DNA of 64,000 nucleotides from Ophthalmolycus amberensis (Eukaryota; Chordata; Actinopteri; Perciformes; Zoarcidae): positions 358,501-422,500 of the forward strand of contig JAFEUB010000909.1 in NCBI GenBank assembly GCA_024529925.1, in the 5' to 3' direction. This document shows, in pieces, positions 1-11,869 of this stretch. The notes beneath the pieces are model-generated. The model saw only the letters and a program-made list of their open reading frames with translations. It made no database searches and had not been told where the DNA came from. How positions within the stretch are numbered: position 1 is the first letter of the stretch; each line of letters starts with the position of its first letter. Both the position numbers and the translations under genes were made by a program.

Positions 1-651
1 CTGACCAGTAACAGCCAATCATATTCATACAGGTGTACCACAGTATGTGGCCATTATAACCTAACTTTTCTCTTCCTTCGTCCTAATAAACAAAGTAATT
101 AAATTAGAAAATAATCCTTGTTCCTGGGTTTCCTTAAGAGCAGAGCCTATTCCACCAAATCCAATAGTATAACTGCCTTGAAATATAAACATAAAACAGT
201 AAAAGCTGATCTACAACAAACACTATTACACAAATGTAACAAATCTCATGTTTGTTGGTAACAGTGCTCTCAGAATTAAGCCCTGGAGAGAACTACATTA
301 ATGAGTTTCTTTTCTTTTCTTTTTTTTGTGACAGAGTGTAAGAGAAAGTGTGTACACACACACTTACTCGTGTGAGTCAAAGGCAGACTTTTAGACAGAG
401 ATAGATAGTGAAGAGCTGAATGGAAATACAAAGGAGCTGTGATTGTCAGAAAGAAGCAGGGCTAGACTAGAATTCAAATGAGTAATTAACAAGAGCAAGG
501 AAAAACTGTGACGCTCTCTTTCAGTGAAGTAGACTCACCCTGTCAGTGCAGGCAAAAAACTAAATCTCTCATGGAACTCATTAATTCAGGGTACATCCAG
601 CATGCAGACAACTTACAGAAGGTGTTTGTTATACTGTGGTGTGAATCTCAC
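1..651. other. Intronic sequence of the BCO2-like gene; no exon recognised
   Basis: This stretch follows the GT donor at 651-650 on the minus strand. I looked for the next carotenoid-oxygenase exon on the minus strand and found no open stretch with family motifs. It contains a short T-rich run near 310-327 and a short (CA)n near 352-363. Confidence 0.5.
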
Positions 652-2688
652 CAAAGCTGTGATAATAGGAAGGTTTCCTGGGTTCAGAAGCACGGATGGA
701 GCAGATCACCTTGGCTCCATTCAGGTCTGCAGAGTCCTCCACTCCTGCTGCTGCTGCTGCTGCTGCTGCTTTCTCCTCAGGAGGAGGCACACGAAGGATA
801 TTGTAGAAGAAACCTGAGGAAGGCCAAAAACAAATGATGTTCAGAATTTGTTAAGATGGATACCATAAGGATATCTACATAAACATATGTTTTAGTAGGC
901 AGACAGGTGGGAAGAAAGGAATGAAGCGAACGAAGGTTACCACTTTTTCCGTAGGAGTTGCCCATGTTGTACGTGGCTCCCTCACGGTCATAGTGTGGGT
1001 GAGCTGTGGCTGAGTTGACAGCAATGTATTGACTCCAGTCTACCTGAAAAGGACAGCATCATCGTCTTTGTTTTCGTCATCATCAACATTCGCCGATCTT
1101 TCTCGTCTTTGCTCTCCGACTCTTTTTCAGCATCCGCATTCAAAAGTGACGATTATATTAATTATACTGACTCACCTTCTCCTTCGTCTCCAGGCTCTGC
1201 GGATCTACTCGTCTCATGTAGTTGGTTTCTGTGCTGACATAATAGTCTCCCTTGTACTTGACGAAGTTCACATTGGCGTTATCTGTGGCCTCTGTTCACA
1301 CATACAGATGTCAGTCACATATTAAACACCTCAGCGAAGCACATCTTTCTGACAGATACAACTGGAAACTACTTTGTCCTTCAGTTTGCATCCTACATTT
1401 TTCAGAAGCGTTAGGTCATGTTTCAGATTGATCTTTCCCTCACAGACAACTACACACACCCACATTCGTGCACACACACACACATTTGACTTGTGTTCCC
1501 TTTACCTTAAAATCACAATCTGATGTAACACTAACTCCCGTGCTGCAAAACCAATAAGTAACACAGCACATACAGAAAAAAAAGAAGAATCTAATTATTT
1601 TCTCTCTCTATTTGTTTGACTTCTACTTTGGCTCTAGTAATCTGGAACAGCTGTCTTTTTACATTCATGCAAAAATCCAACATCAAAAAATGGATTGAAT
1701 ACTTCAATAATGCATTTGGCACTGCTGGTGCTACATTACGGTGCATTGAAGTGGATTACACATGGGAATATGCAAAATATAAAGAAGACACACTTACTGG
1801 GAGTCTGAAAGCGCGAAAAGAAGCGTGCAAAGATGTTCTTGCAGGGATCAGGCATGGCTACTGTCCCAAACTCTGACACCACGATGCGGTTCTTCTCCGA
1901 GTTGCCGACGAATGAGTCACTTCGCAGGAATCGGCTACTGTAGGTGACATTGCCCTCACAGATGTGGAACCGGTGCATCATGGCCATGCCGTCAAACCAG
2001 TGGGTGTATCTGAGGCGATAAAGAAAAGTAACTATACCCAGGGTATAAGACAAAGTTAGAGAGAGTGAGCTCTGTAAGGCAATGGCTAATGAGAAATACC
2101 CAAAAAGTATTTGGGGAATCAAACTTTTGTTAAACATCAGCAAAAAAAACTACTTCATTTCATCATCCACATGAGAACAAGAAGTTTGATTTGTCATAGG
2201 TGATGGAAAAATAACCCTGTGTGTGACTCAGTGTGACAGCACTACATGCTTTAATGTCTCTGTGGCTTCTTCAGATAATTCTCTAACTATCTCCAAACTG
2301 TGTATCCTGAACAACCCTGTTACGTTCATGGATACACAGATACAGGCACAAATCATGGGCCGTCTGAAGACTACTGTAGACTGTTGAAGTTTAGCCTGCT
2401 GACTCATTGTTTCATATGTTGCAGGTATCAATACCGTTATTGGTATTTTATAAAGCACTGTAAATTTAAATTTGTTTAAGTTGTTAAATTCTATAGTATT
2501 TGTCGAATACCTGTCTTTTCCAAATTCAAACTTCCCAGGACCATTTCTCAGGAAGCTCCCATTGATCCAGGCTGGAATAGTTCCCGTGATGGTGGTGGGG
2601 ATGGGATCAGGGGTTTCCTCCACAGAACGCACCAGAGGCTCGATGTTCTCCAGCCCCTTGCCCTGCGGACATCGCTGCCTGCTGGACA
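652..2688 (-). CDS. bco2: BCO2-like carotenoid oxygenase, five internal exons (partial gene)
   Basis: This family uses non-haem iron to cleave carotenoids, and BCO2 cleaves them eccentrically in mitochondria. Exons in coding order are 2688-2511, 2009-1798, 1291-1176, 1043-941 and 813-652. All have AG/GT borders and join in one frame of about 257 residues. Diagnostic motifs are [10 protein letters not shown] and [14 protein letters not shown] in the first, [12 protein letters not shown] and [19 protein letters not shown] in the second, [18 protein letters not shown] in the third, TAHPHYD in the fourth and YYHSFG in the fifth. The histidines of TAHPHYD and YYHSFG are the first two of the family's four iron ligands. 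The last two would lie beyond position 1. The pattern fits BCO2 better than BCO1. The first exon, with the start codon and any targeting peptide, was not found; it must end one base into a codon. The last exon carries eight consecutive alanines. Teleosts have several bco2 copies, and I cannot say which this is. Confidence 0.87.
746..769 (-). repeat. (GCA)8 coding triplet repeat giving eight alanines
   Basis: Eight perfect GCA codons (CTG on the plus strand) lie inside the 813-652 exon of the BCO2-like gene. They sit between the VPPPEEK segment and the conserved VICSI segment, a stretch that is short in the mammalian enzymes. The reading frame stays open on both sides, so this is translated polyalanine. 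Confidence 0.9.
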
Positions 2689-2818
2689 CTGAGGAGAGAA
2701 GAGAGTCGCTGTATGGCTGATTTCTGATTGAAGTGCACTGTAAAAATCTATGGAGATAGAGCAGAGTGGAAATAGCATGCAGTACTTGAACAGCAGCTGA
2801 ACTTTTGGCCTCACACAC

Positions 2819-2842
2819 CTCTCTCTCTCTCTCTCTCTCTCG
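2819..2842. repeat. (CT)n microsatellite
   Basis: About twelve CT units on the plus strand, just upstream of the second BCO2-like exon. Nothing suggests a coding role. Confidence 0.9.
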
Positions 2843-2925
2843 CAGGTATATCACCAATTGCAATAATGGGCATGGTGCTGTAAACCACTTTGGACTTTGA
2901 ACGAGTGTGAAAGAGGAAGTGATGT

Positions 2926-2926
<1 letters not shown>

Positions 2927-2960
<34 letters not shown>
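2927..2960. repeat. (TG)n microsatellite
   Basis: A run of about seventeen TG units in the 5' flank or first intron of the BCO2-like gene. Confidence 0.92.
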
Positions 2961-2962
<2 letters not shown>

Positions 2963-4080
2963 ACAGAAAAACACTTGTTAACCCTTGCAGGCTGCCATTG
3001 TCAGCGAGATCTACCAATATCAACACAATCGTATAACAAGAAGGTCTTTAGGAACTTTTAACTTAAAAAATTCAGTTGAATATATTTAATTTGACACAAC
3101 TGTGTTATAACATTCAGAATGTAATACTTTCACATCATACCTCTGCTGCTGTATGTTAAGCTATAGACACTCAAAATAATAATTAAACAACTGATCAAAA
3201 AATGTTTAGTGAGAAAATCATTACCTCTTCTGTGGTAGGAGTCATTGTGTGCTGTATCAGCTCCTGCTTGAATGTTTTTATGACTCTCTGGAGTCTTGCA
3301 CTGTGAATGACACCTGCAGTATCTACTGTGTCATCTGTTATCCAAGAACCAATTCTCGTTCCATCACCTCATATCGCCACACATAACGAAGATTGTAAAA
3401 TACGTACGAGAGTTACGTGATTAGCAAAGGCAAATCATTGCGGTTCAATACGGATCCCCATGCTGTGTTGAGGTTACAATATCAGAGGTTTTTTGACGGC
3501 GTGAATTGTTATTGCGACCAATCAGCAGAACCAGAATTCGTTTCATTCCCATGACACTACTGCTGCAGACAATATAAACGAGAATGTGCAATAGAGAGAT
3601 AACCGCTGTAGGCTTTAACAATCTCTCACAATGTAGAGTTTGCGAGTTTTGATTGTGATTACTGCAGCATTGCAGATATGCCTGAATGTGGGCTGTCGTT
3701 TTCTAGGGGGGTATTCCATGTAACTTTCCTACTGCTGCATTCAAAATCGAGTCTCTTGAAAACACGGCGACACTTACGAGGCCAGAACTGTTGCGGATAA
3801 TAGATTCAGGTATTGCTTTTTTATCTCTCATTTTTGTATAATCACAATTGCGACAGTAGTTTATTTAACAGCTATTACTTCTTCACAGCACCAACAGTAT
3901 TTATGTGTTCAAGGATGTTACCTCGTTGCACATCTTTTTTTTAAATTTCTGTTCTTTTCATTTTTACTCTGCAGGGACCTGACAGCCAGTTGTCTTCTTT
4001 TACTTAACAGCTGAGAATGACTAAAAGCTGTTAATTAGACACTGTGTACCTTCTCTCACCAGCTCTGATTCAACAGGAGA
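2961..4080. other. 5' flank or first intron of the BCO2-like gene
   Basis: No convincing coding exon was found. On the minus strand a short open stretch near 3250-3230 starts with ATG and ends at a GTAATG donor, but its phase does not match the exon at 2688. The promoter could lie here, but no clear TATA or GC-box arrangement was recognised. Confidence 0.4.
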
Positions 4081-4195
4081 TCTTGGAGCAGAAACAATAG
4101 AACATGTCCTATTGTGCTGTAAAACTGCAGCTGTGTGGATTTCTTTTGAAGGGATTTTATATAAGATACCTTTGTTATTGTCCTTGCTTTAAAAA
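4080..4195 (+). mobile_element. Possible relic of a LINE reverse-transcriptase 3' end
   Basis: A plus-strand frame reads ETIEHVLLCCKTAAVW before a stop. This resembles the cysteine/histidine motif found at the C-terminus of L1-like reverse transcriptases (ETIEHLxxxC...W). The fragment is short and isolated, so the assignment is tentative. Confidence 0.35.
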
Positions 4196-4839
4196 AGGGA
4201 TGAAATGAATGTCTGTACTTTGTTTGTTTAGCTATAATTGAAATGTTGATTTAGTCAGTCGTGCACTTCCGCAATAATCAATAATAAAAAACAACCTCTT
4301 GATTAGAGTTTTGAGATTCAAGTAGCACCAGTGAAGTCAACCAGATTCTTAAATACTCAAAGGAATAATCACTTTTTGTTATTATATAGTAATAAATAGC
4401 ATGACAAGTAAAAGGTACGGCTCTTTTAAGAATTATTACCAGAACTTTCTGTGTTGTTATTTTCAAAAAATATCCCAAATACAACAAACCAAATATCTTT
4501 ACTTCTACCTCACATTCATATTTAGAAATAAATTATGAATGAAATCAATCTGCTAGAATCTGGCTACACTGCTGTAAATGGAGTCTACTTACTGCCGTTT
4601 GTCTGGGGCTCTGTGGTCTTGGACATGGCTGGTTGTTCTGCACATTTGATCAGACAAACAGAGGATTTATACGAGCCAGGAGGAAAACCTTTGAACCTTT
4701 GGTTCCTTGCCAAGTTCAAGTCCAACAGTAAGGTGCAGTGATGACTATCATTAAGCCATGTCTTAAAAGTGACAAGAACAGCAGTGTCCATTGCTTCATG
4801 ATTTATTGACCCTAGGGTCACATTGTGGTTTTTTATGTT

Positions 4840-4924
4840 TTTAAATTTCTGCTGTTAAGCACTTTGTGATGTCATGTCTGTGAAAAGCGCTCTATAAATA
4901 AATGTCATTCATTCATTCATTCAT
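4840..4924 (+). mobile_element. 3' tail of an L2/CR1-like non-LTR retrotransposon
   Basis: The segment has the characteristic end of fish L2-like elements: a short hairpin with AAGCACTTTGTGATGT, then GAAAAGCGCTCTATAAATAAA, finishing in an (ATTC)n microsatellite at about 4907-4924. A related tail occurs at 61530-61585. Confidence 0.6.
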
Positions 4925-5439
4925 GATGCAGGTCTCTGTTTGCATAATCTGACATAATACATTAGTTTCTTAAGGATAGCAAACAAAAAGTTGTTTAGTA
5001 TATTTTTCCAATTTCTTGCTGGAAGAATTAATTGTTTGAATCATTATGCCTAACACAAAAGCCCAACGTAATGTTATTATTAGTAGTAGTAGCTGTAGTA
5101 GTATTAGTAGTATACATATTGTCACTAGTTATAGTGATGTAGTTATTGCTATTGTTGTATACTGTAAACAACAATGTATGTGAAAATGACCTTTAGATTA
5201 TATAGAACACTTAGACCACGTAGTCTGCGTGTTTGCTGCTTTTATCTAATCTCACTACACATCGTTTAGCTTCGTTCAGTTTAAAGATGCATGTGTCCCA
5301 CTGCAATCAGGGTTCCTACACATATTTGCTGAGTCAAATTATGTAAAATGTCTATAATTACAATAAATATGACAACATACAGCAGCATACTTTTCATGGC
5401 AAACCTGTTGCATGTCTTATAGCCAGATGTGGCAAAGTG
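4925..5439. other. Intergenic, nothing recognised
   Basis: AT-rich DNA with a degenerate TAG/TAT trinucleotide patch near 5078-5112. No coding motif was seen on either strand. Confidence 0.5.
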
Positions 5440-5589
5440 GGTGAGAACACACCATTTGTCCCCAAATTACATTCATCTATAAATCTGACCATGCTTGTCA
5501 ATTGTTTGTTTACCATACCCACCATGTGTTCCAGAGGCTAAATGGGGAGGCACCCAACCATTTCCTCTATTTATACACTGGATGATGTC

Positions 5590-6112
5590 ATCCGTGATGT
5601 TATTGGGTCAGACCAAGTATGGGGGGTGGCGAGTGGAGTATGTACACGTAGATTTGTAGGTTAGTTGTGATCTGGTTTACATTGTTGTGAGTGTATAGCA
5701 AATTGTAAACCATATAAAATGGTTGGCTACCTAAAGGGGTGCTGTAAGGTATAGCTTTTGTCTGTTATCTATTGGAGTCAGTAATTGGTGTCCCCTGCAC
5801 TCATGGTAGGAACTAAATCCTGCTGATAGGAGGCTCTATATAAGGAGATGACGTTGACTGAACAGAGAAGAAAAGAAGATCAGTGTGTAGCTGTGTGCAC
5901 GTGATTATGTTACTTTATGATGAGTTGAGTTTTATTCAGTTAAGCTAAGTTAAATGTTTGTTTTGTTTGTATATATATGTTTGTATATATATGTTTGGTT
6001 ACACGTGTAAATGAAACACCTTTTTGTTATCGGAACAAAGTCTCTCGTGTCTGCCTCCTACCACTTCAGAAGCCACTCCGGTCAGGCTTCACCACACAGC
6101 AGTATCCTCAGT
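5590..6112 (+). mobile_element. Candidate solo LTR (weak)
   Basis: The segment resembles an LTR. It has a TATA element (CTATATAAGG) near 5835-5844, a GA-rich stretch just after it, two copies of a TGTTTGTATATATA unit near 5956-5985, and a pyrimidine-rich end (GTCTCTCGTGTCTGCCTCCT near 6041-6060) that finishes near CACCACA. I could not fix TG...CA ends or a target-site duplication, and no internal gag or pol region is adjacent. It could instead be ordinary intergenic DNA. Confidence 0.3.
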
Positions 6113-9090
6113 CCTGTGTAGTTTAAAGGCGTTATACACATAAACAAGGTATTGAGGATTTTTTGTTCATTCCAATCCCGACGAGAACTGTTTTAAGTTC
6201 TATGACATTGCATGCTATCCTACCCTGCAAGCAGGCCTCTCACGTCTGAAATAGTTGTGGTGGTTCCAAAACCACAGCATAACTCTTCATATATCACTGT
6301 GAGACATGTAATGAAGAAGAACAATACTCAAATGACGAATCAAATAAATAATACATTCAAGCAGTAAGCGGTTCCTCACACGCTATAGCACTATATGTGG
6401 TGAGACAGGCTGCACCCAGTCCAACTACTCCCCTGCTACTCTCTCCCACTCAACATGTAGGAAATGGAAACCTGGCAAGTATGCACAGGACCTGTCGGAA
6501 AACCAGTTGGGTCATGATGTGCTTTAATTAAATTAGTAGTTGCAAACATGGGAGTCTATTCAAGATGATAAGCTAAAAATGTTGGTATGCACTGAAGCGA
6601 AACCACAGTAAACAAAGACATCTAAATGAAATAAACATATGTGCCAGCAATCGAAAGTGAAGCCAGGGACGACCGTCTGTTAACATCAGGAAGGATCGTG
6701 ATAAAAGCAAATCAGCAGCAGACAGCCGATGTTTGGATTTACTTCAGCCCTCAAAACACACGCCTGTGGCAAATAAGACGGCCACTGGAAAATACAGCTG
6801 TCTATTTTTCAAAGGAAAACAGCTTAACAATATTGACGTGAGGGTGCTCAGAATGGGCTAAACTATTAGACTATTGCCACAAATCAAAAGATCCACTGTG
6901 CATAGGCATGCTACATACAGTGGTAGTATTGTTGGCTACAAAGAGGAATGCAAGAGAAATTACCTAACAACCGCAAGGCTGCCTGAAGCCACCAGCGTCC
7001 TGCCGTAATAATAATTATGCATTATTGCAAAATCTTTCTCTTTTACTCCACGTGGGGAATGGCAATGGCCAAGTACAACGTTTACTGCCCTAAAATAATA
7101 TAAAGCAATACCATAAACCTCGTAGGTGTCATTCAGAGTTCAGCTGCTGTTCTGCTAGGGAAAACAGGCTGAATGTACCTGTTACAAACCCCTGAGGGGC
7201 TTTCAGTTGATGAGGTGTTCGCTTTGCTCAGCCATGAAACTAGTAAGCCTCATCTCAGAACATGACAGGCTGCATCTTACTGCATATGAACATATTTCAG
7301 TTGTAAGGAGACGATTTTGGAGATCAGAGGTTGTGAACTCTATTGGAAGGGTTGGTGATATTTCAGGTCAGTTTGATGTTTTTTTCATCGCATTAACTGA
7401 GATCATTTAAATTACATTTTTTAAATATATTTTTTTCTGAGTAATGTAGTTGTATTGATATAGAACACACCTGAGTTTATTATCTTGTGTCATCTGTCCA
7501 CTAACAAAAATGAATGCCGGGAGGCGTCTCTTCTGGACACCGGCCAGTAATACGTTGACTGCGTTTTACAGATTTGAAGAGTCATTTTAATTAGCTTGCA
7601 ATTAATTGCATATCCTAGCTGTAGAGAAGTTCACACGCACGACATGCTTTCACACCCACAAGTACATTTAGACACATCAATATGCACAAACACCCCCACA
7701 AACAAGCCAAGTATGTCTAAGCTTGTTTTTGTTGCTGTGGTTGACTTTCAAGTGTTTTTTTCTGCTTATCAAGTATTTTCTTCAATCTGTAAACTAGCGC
7801 TGAACAAACTTTGAAACAAAACTTTAAAAACAACATTGTTGGTTCAGCTGTCATTTTGTAAGGTATTCTCATGGTGTATGAGTCTCTTACTATCATTGTC
7901 AGCATTTTTTTTCTCCTTTTAGGATGCTAAAACACAGTTAGATTGAGAACTGAATTTCTCAATGACTGCGTTGTTTCTTGCAACAAACAGACACAAAATG
8001 CAGCATTTCATTTTTTCTCTTTTGGAAAAGAATTCAGCTTAGGTTGGTGTCTAAACAGATAAATTGTCCCATCTAGTGGTGAATTGGGAAACTAAATGAT
8101 TCATGATCAAAGAGTCCACTCTGCCGTCTGAGAAAAAGTTTTTTTCTTAATGAAATGCTTTGTATTACAGCACAACAGTTGTTTAAAGGGGTCACAGGCC
8201 AGTGATCAAGCTCATGTAACTGCCTAAATAATGTTTGGCCAAAACAACTTGTCAAAGCTGATTTCAGGCTCGCTCATCAGAAACACCTTGAGGATCATTA
8301 CATGACAATCATTTTGTGTTCTAACACTGACTATTCCTCACCATCTTTTCTCCTTATTCCACCTCTTTACTGCACTATAACGCCTAACCTTTATTTTGCC
8401 ATGTCATATCACCCAAACAGCTTTTGACAGATTTACAAAGTCTGCATGCTGAGTCACTTCAGGTCTGCACACTCTGACACTTTCGTACCTCAGGAATTGT
8501 GTCAGTGTCCTCCAAGTCTCATAACTTATTCAAGTCATCAGAACAACCTCAGGATATACTCCACATTTTACTTTACAGCAACAAATTTACTGCATGGAAA
8601 AATGCTACAGATGTTTGAATATATTGAGTGATGTGTTTGGTCATACATATGGTCATAAAATATGTCTCACATTCCTGGCACTGCAGAATTCACTGCAGAA
8701 CTGTGTGCGCTGTAAGGTGTCAAAAGATTGTGGTGTAGCTGTCGATATTTTCTGCACCAGTGACACCATCTGCTCCTCATTGTCCTGGTTATTCATCATA
8801 GTAATGCCCCCGAGTTTGATTTTTCTTTTGCAGTTCGCAGAAAACAGGTCAATACCAGTAATCCAGATGTTGGCTTCCCATGCTGTTATGCAAGCGTTTA
8901 ATTCCAGGTTTCAGAAAAGAGCCTTTGTCATTGAAAGGAGTAACGGTGAGTTCAAAAACTGAATACGATGCAAAGGTTGTCTGGTATGTGTCGGCAACAT
9001 TTACAGACATATACATAATATGCATGTATGGTAACCCTTGTGAATACACATACAGAGCGCACACTGTAGCTCTACATCAAGGTCATGCGA
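6113..9090. other. Intergenic region between the BCO2-like gene and the elastase
   Basis: Short open stretches exist on both strands, for example 6641-6841 and 7596-7814 plus. None carries a recognisable domain, a sensible splice context or a codon pattern like the neighbouring genes. I see no RNA gene. Confidence 0.5.
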
Positions 9091-9242
9091 AATGTTCCAG
9101 AAAACACACCTGTGTGTTCTGTCAGACACCCAGTTGCTCTGACCCTCACTGCCATTGGTCCGTCTTCATCCCCGTAGGCCATGACAAACCAATAGGAGTG
9201 TTTGTTGCCACATTCGTCCTGGGTGTTGCCTGTGGTGAAAAG

Positions 9243-9250
9243 TTTAAAAG
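9243..9250 (+). promoter_or_regulatory. TATA-like element of the elastase gene
   Basis: TTTAAAAG lies 43 bases before the elastase start codon. That suits a TATA variant with a very short 5' leader, as usual for pancreatic zymogen genes. An inverted CCAAT (ATTGG) near 9154-9158 and an E-box CACCTG near 9106-9111 lie upstream; exocrine pancreas promoters often combine an E-box with PTF1 binding, but no full PTF1 site is evident. Confidence 0.5.
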
Positions 9251-9293
9251 AGAGTGTTGGTCCTGCTGTGCCTCAGCAGAAGCATCAATCAAC

Positions 9294-11221
9294 ATGATCC
9301 CCATTGTGCTGGCCTCTGTGCTCATTGCTAGCGGTAAGAACATCTGGTATTCCCTAATTCTGTCTGTAATTGTTTCTGTATGGTTGCAAGTTTGTGTGAG
9401 AGAGCGAGTGAGTGTGCGAGCCTATTACCACACAGGAAGCTAGCAAAGTGCAATTCTTTATTGAATAGAAAAATTATGAAGTTGTGCCTAATGTAAGAAT
9501 CAAAAGTAATTTCAATGTTCTCTTACCTCCTGAACACTCTCATCATACATCACACTCATGTCTATCTCCTCCTCGTCCAGCCCTTGGGTGTGGCACCCCA
9601 CCCATCGAGCCCCTGACTTCCCGTGTGGTCAATGGAGTAGATGCCAAGCCCCACAGCTGGCCCTGGCAGGTATGCTAATATCTACACATCTGTCAATGTT
9701 TTTAGATTCACCGGCAAACATTTTGGTTCGGTATCTGCTTATTAAATTCCAGACCCAGGAATTTTTGTATTTAAATGTTGCTTTTGAATCCAAGTCAGCA
9801 AACTATGCCCCCCCCCCCCCCATCTATACATCCGCAACCTGCCTCTTACTGTGTCCTTTATGTTGTCCTGTTTCGTGTCCAGATCTCTCTGCAGTATGAG
9901 AGGGACGGTGTGTGGAGGCACACATGTGGGGGATCTCTGATCGCTGCCAACTGGGTCATGACTGCTGCTCACTGCATCAAGTATGAACAGCAGAGGGACA
10001 CAGAAATATAAAAACAAAAACACCAGTGCTGACCACTACAAGTCACATACTCATAGATCTGTTAAATGCTGTACTCATTCTGTTCTTATTAACCCTACTT
10101 ACCCCTGATTGAAATGAGGATCAGACAAGTCATGAACTACAAAAGTTGTTCTCTCCCCCCAGCAACAAGTTCTCCTACAGGGTGTTCGTGGGCAAATACA
10201 ACCTGGTGGAGGAAGAGACTGGCTCCAAGGCCATCCTGCCTGAGAAGATTATTGTCCATGAGAAATGGAACCAGATCTTTGTGGCCTTCGGGTAAGACAA
10301 GCACCACCGTACAGTGCAAAGCGCAGTCTGAGTACCTGAGTGCACTGCCGCAACGTGCAGTAAATCATAATCTCATCTATTATGTGTTGAGGTGACAAAG
10401 TGGGCTGAGGCTCAAATTCCATTTATTCACTTTGTTCCAGCGCATTCCTTTGATACAAGTTCTCCATCTTCATGCATCTCACATTTCTCCACAGGCAATA
10501 ACAAGTGTAAGAAAACACGAATAAGAGTGGCCCACTTTAACCATAGATAGTACTGCACTCAAGTATGCAGCTGGACTTTTTCCACAGTGGGAAATTAGAG
10601 AAATTAAATTGAGGTGATTCATTTGAATGTACAATACAGAAATGATAACTCTTTTCCTCTTTCTGTCTTTCTTGCAGAAATGATATTGCCCTGATCAAGC
10701 TGTCAGAGTCTGTGACTTTGAGCGACCAGGTGCAGCTGGCATGTATCCCTGCTGCTGGCACTGTGCTGTCCAACCTCTACCCCTGCTACATCACCGGATG
10801 GGGCAGGCTCTCCAGTAAGTCACTGTTTGTGGAAGGCTGGGCTGTGTTTAGTGAGCGTGATCTTGGTTACCCGTGGAAACCTCCAAAGTTGGGATGAAAA
10901 TCACATGCCTGAGATTTTAGATGCAACTTTTCTGGGGGTAGGATTACTCTTAAATTGAAAATTTGGGTCGGGCTGTGAATTTTGAGCTGGGGGAAATGTT
11001 GTATAGCAGATTTGAAAGATGGCGAGTCAATGTGGATGATGGTACAGTAATAGACTCTGCTTCTGTGTTTTAGCCGGAGGCCCCATAGCTGATAAGCTGC
11101 AGCAGGCTTTGATGCCTGTGGCTGACCATGCTACCTGCTCTAAGCCTGACTGGTGGTATATTGCTGTCAGGACTACCATGGTGTGTGCCGGTGGCGATGG
11201 AATCGTGGCTGGATGCAATGT

Positions 11222-11295
<74 letters not shown>

Positions 11296-11518
11296 GTGAA
11301 GCAATTTTGAATTGGAATGCAATGAGTGCGTTCAAATAAAAATGTCCAAGGAATCACAGGGAAAGATTACACTCAAGTGTTGTCTAGCTGCCAAGGAATG
11401 TGACAAATGTTTCTTGTGTCCCCATTATACTTGGTGAAACAATGATTCTGATTGTGATCCTCATAGTTGTGCCTTGCCAGTCCCCCAGCAGCTACACCAA
11501 ATGCATATAACATAAGCC

Positions 11519-11552
<34 letters not shown>

Positions 11553-11848
11553 CAGGGCGACTCTGGTGGCCCTCTGAACTGTAAGAACACAGAGGGATCC
11601 TGGGAAGTCCATGGCATTGCCAGCTTTGTCTTTGGCCTCGGCTGCAACTATGAAAAGAAACCCACTGTCTTCACCAGAGTCTCAGCTTTCAACGACTGGA
11701 TCGACCAAGTAAGAGAGACACACAAATGGATTTTAATTATTTTGTGGAGAAGCACCTCCACTTGGCATAAAGCAAAGGCATGTTTCCTTGTTTCAATTTC
11801 ACTCTAATGAATGAATATTTGTGTTTTCAGGTTATGATGAACAACTAA
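9294..11848 (+). CDS. cela3: Chymotrypsin-like elastase 3 (proteinase E) precursor
   Basis: This is a secreted digestive serine protease of family S1, made by the exocrine pancreas as a zymogen. Exons are 9294-9333, 9581-9669, 9883-9980, 10163-10291, 10678-10814, 11074-11219, 11556-11708 and 11831-11848. All introns are GT-AG, and the joined frame gives 269 residues against about 270 in human CELA3. Residues 1-15 form a signal peptide and the propeptide begins CGTPP. The activation site is R28-V29 (SRVVNG). The catalytic triad is His73 in TAAHC, Asp121 in GNDIALIKL and Ser216 in GDSGGP. The segments [28 protein letters not shown] and [15 protein letters not shown] match CELA3 better than CELA1, CELA2 or trypsin. 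The pocket residues before GDSGG are AGCN, without the Asp of trypsin. Fish naming (ela3l or cela3) is uncertain. Confidence 0.92.
11224..11291. repeat. (GT)n microsatellite directly after the elastase exon 6 donor
   Basis: About 34 GT units begin within the donor region itself: the exon ends at 11219 and the intron reads GTAAGTGTGTG and onward. See findings. Confidence 0.95.
11521..11550. repeat. (CT)n tract serving as polypyrimidine tract of elastase exon 7
   Basis: About fourteen CT units end five bases before the AG acceptor of the exon at 11556. The repeat therefore occupies the polypyrimidine-tract position. Confidence 0.9.
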
Positions 11849-11863
11849 AAATGAGGAAGTGGC

Positions 11864-11869
11864 AATAAA
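11864..11869 (+). terminator. Polyadenylation signal of the elastase gene
   Basis: AATAAA lies 16 bases after the elastase stop codon, so the 3' UTR would be very short. This is typical of pancreatic zymogen mRNAs. Confidence 0.75.

Noticed and set aside
3230..3260. Candidate first exon of the BCO2-like gene (ATG to a GTAATG donor)
   Set aside because: Its phase does not fit the next exon, which would then be read out of frame.
8880..9443. 187-codon plus-strand open frame overlapping the elastase start
   Set aside because: Only its part from 9294 is the elastase signal peptide. The upstream portion has no similarity and lies across the promoter.
11027..11357. Threonine/histidine- or valine/cysteine-repeat open frames
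   Set aside because: They are the (GT)n repeat in elastase intron 6 read in different frames.
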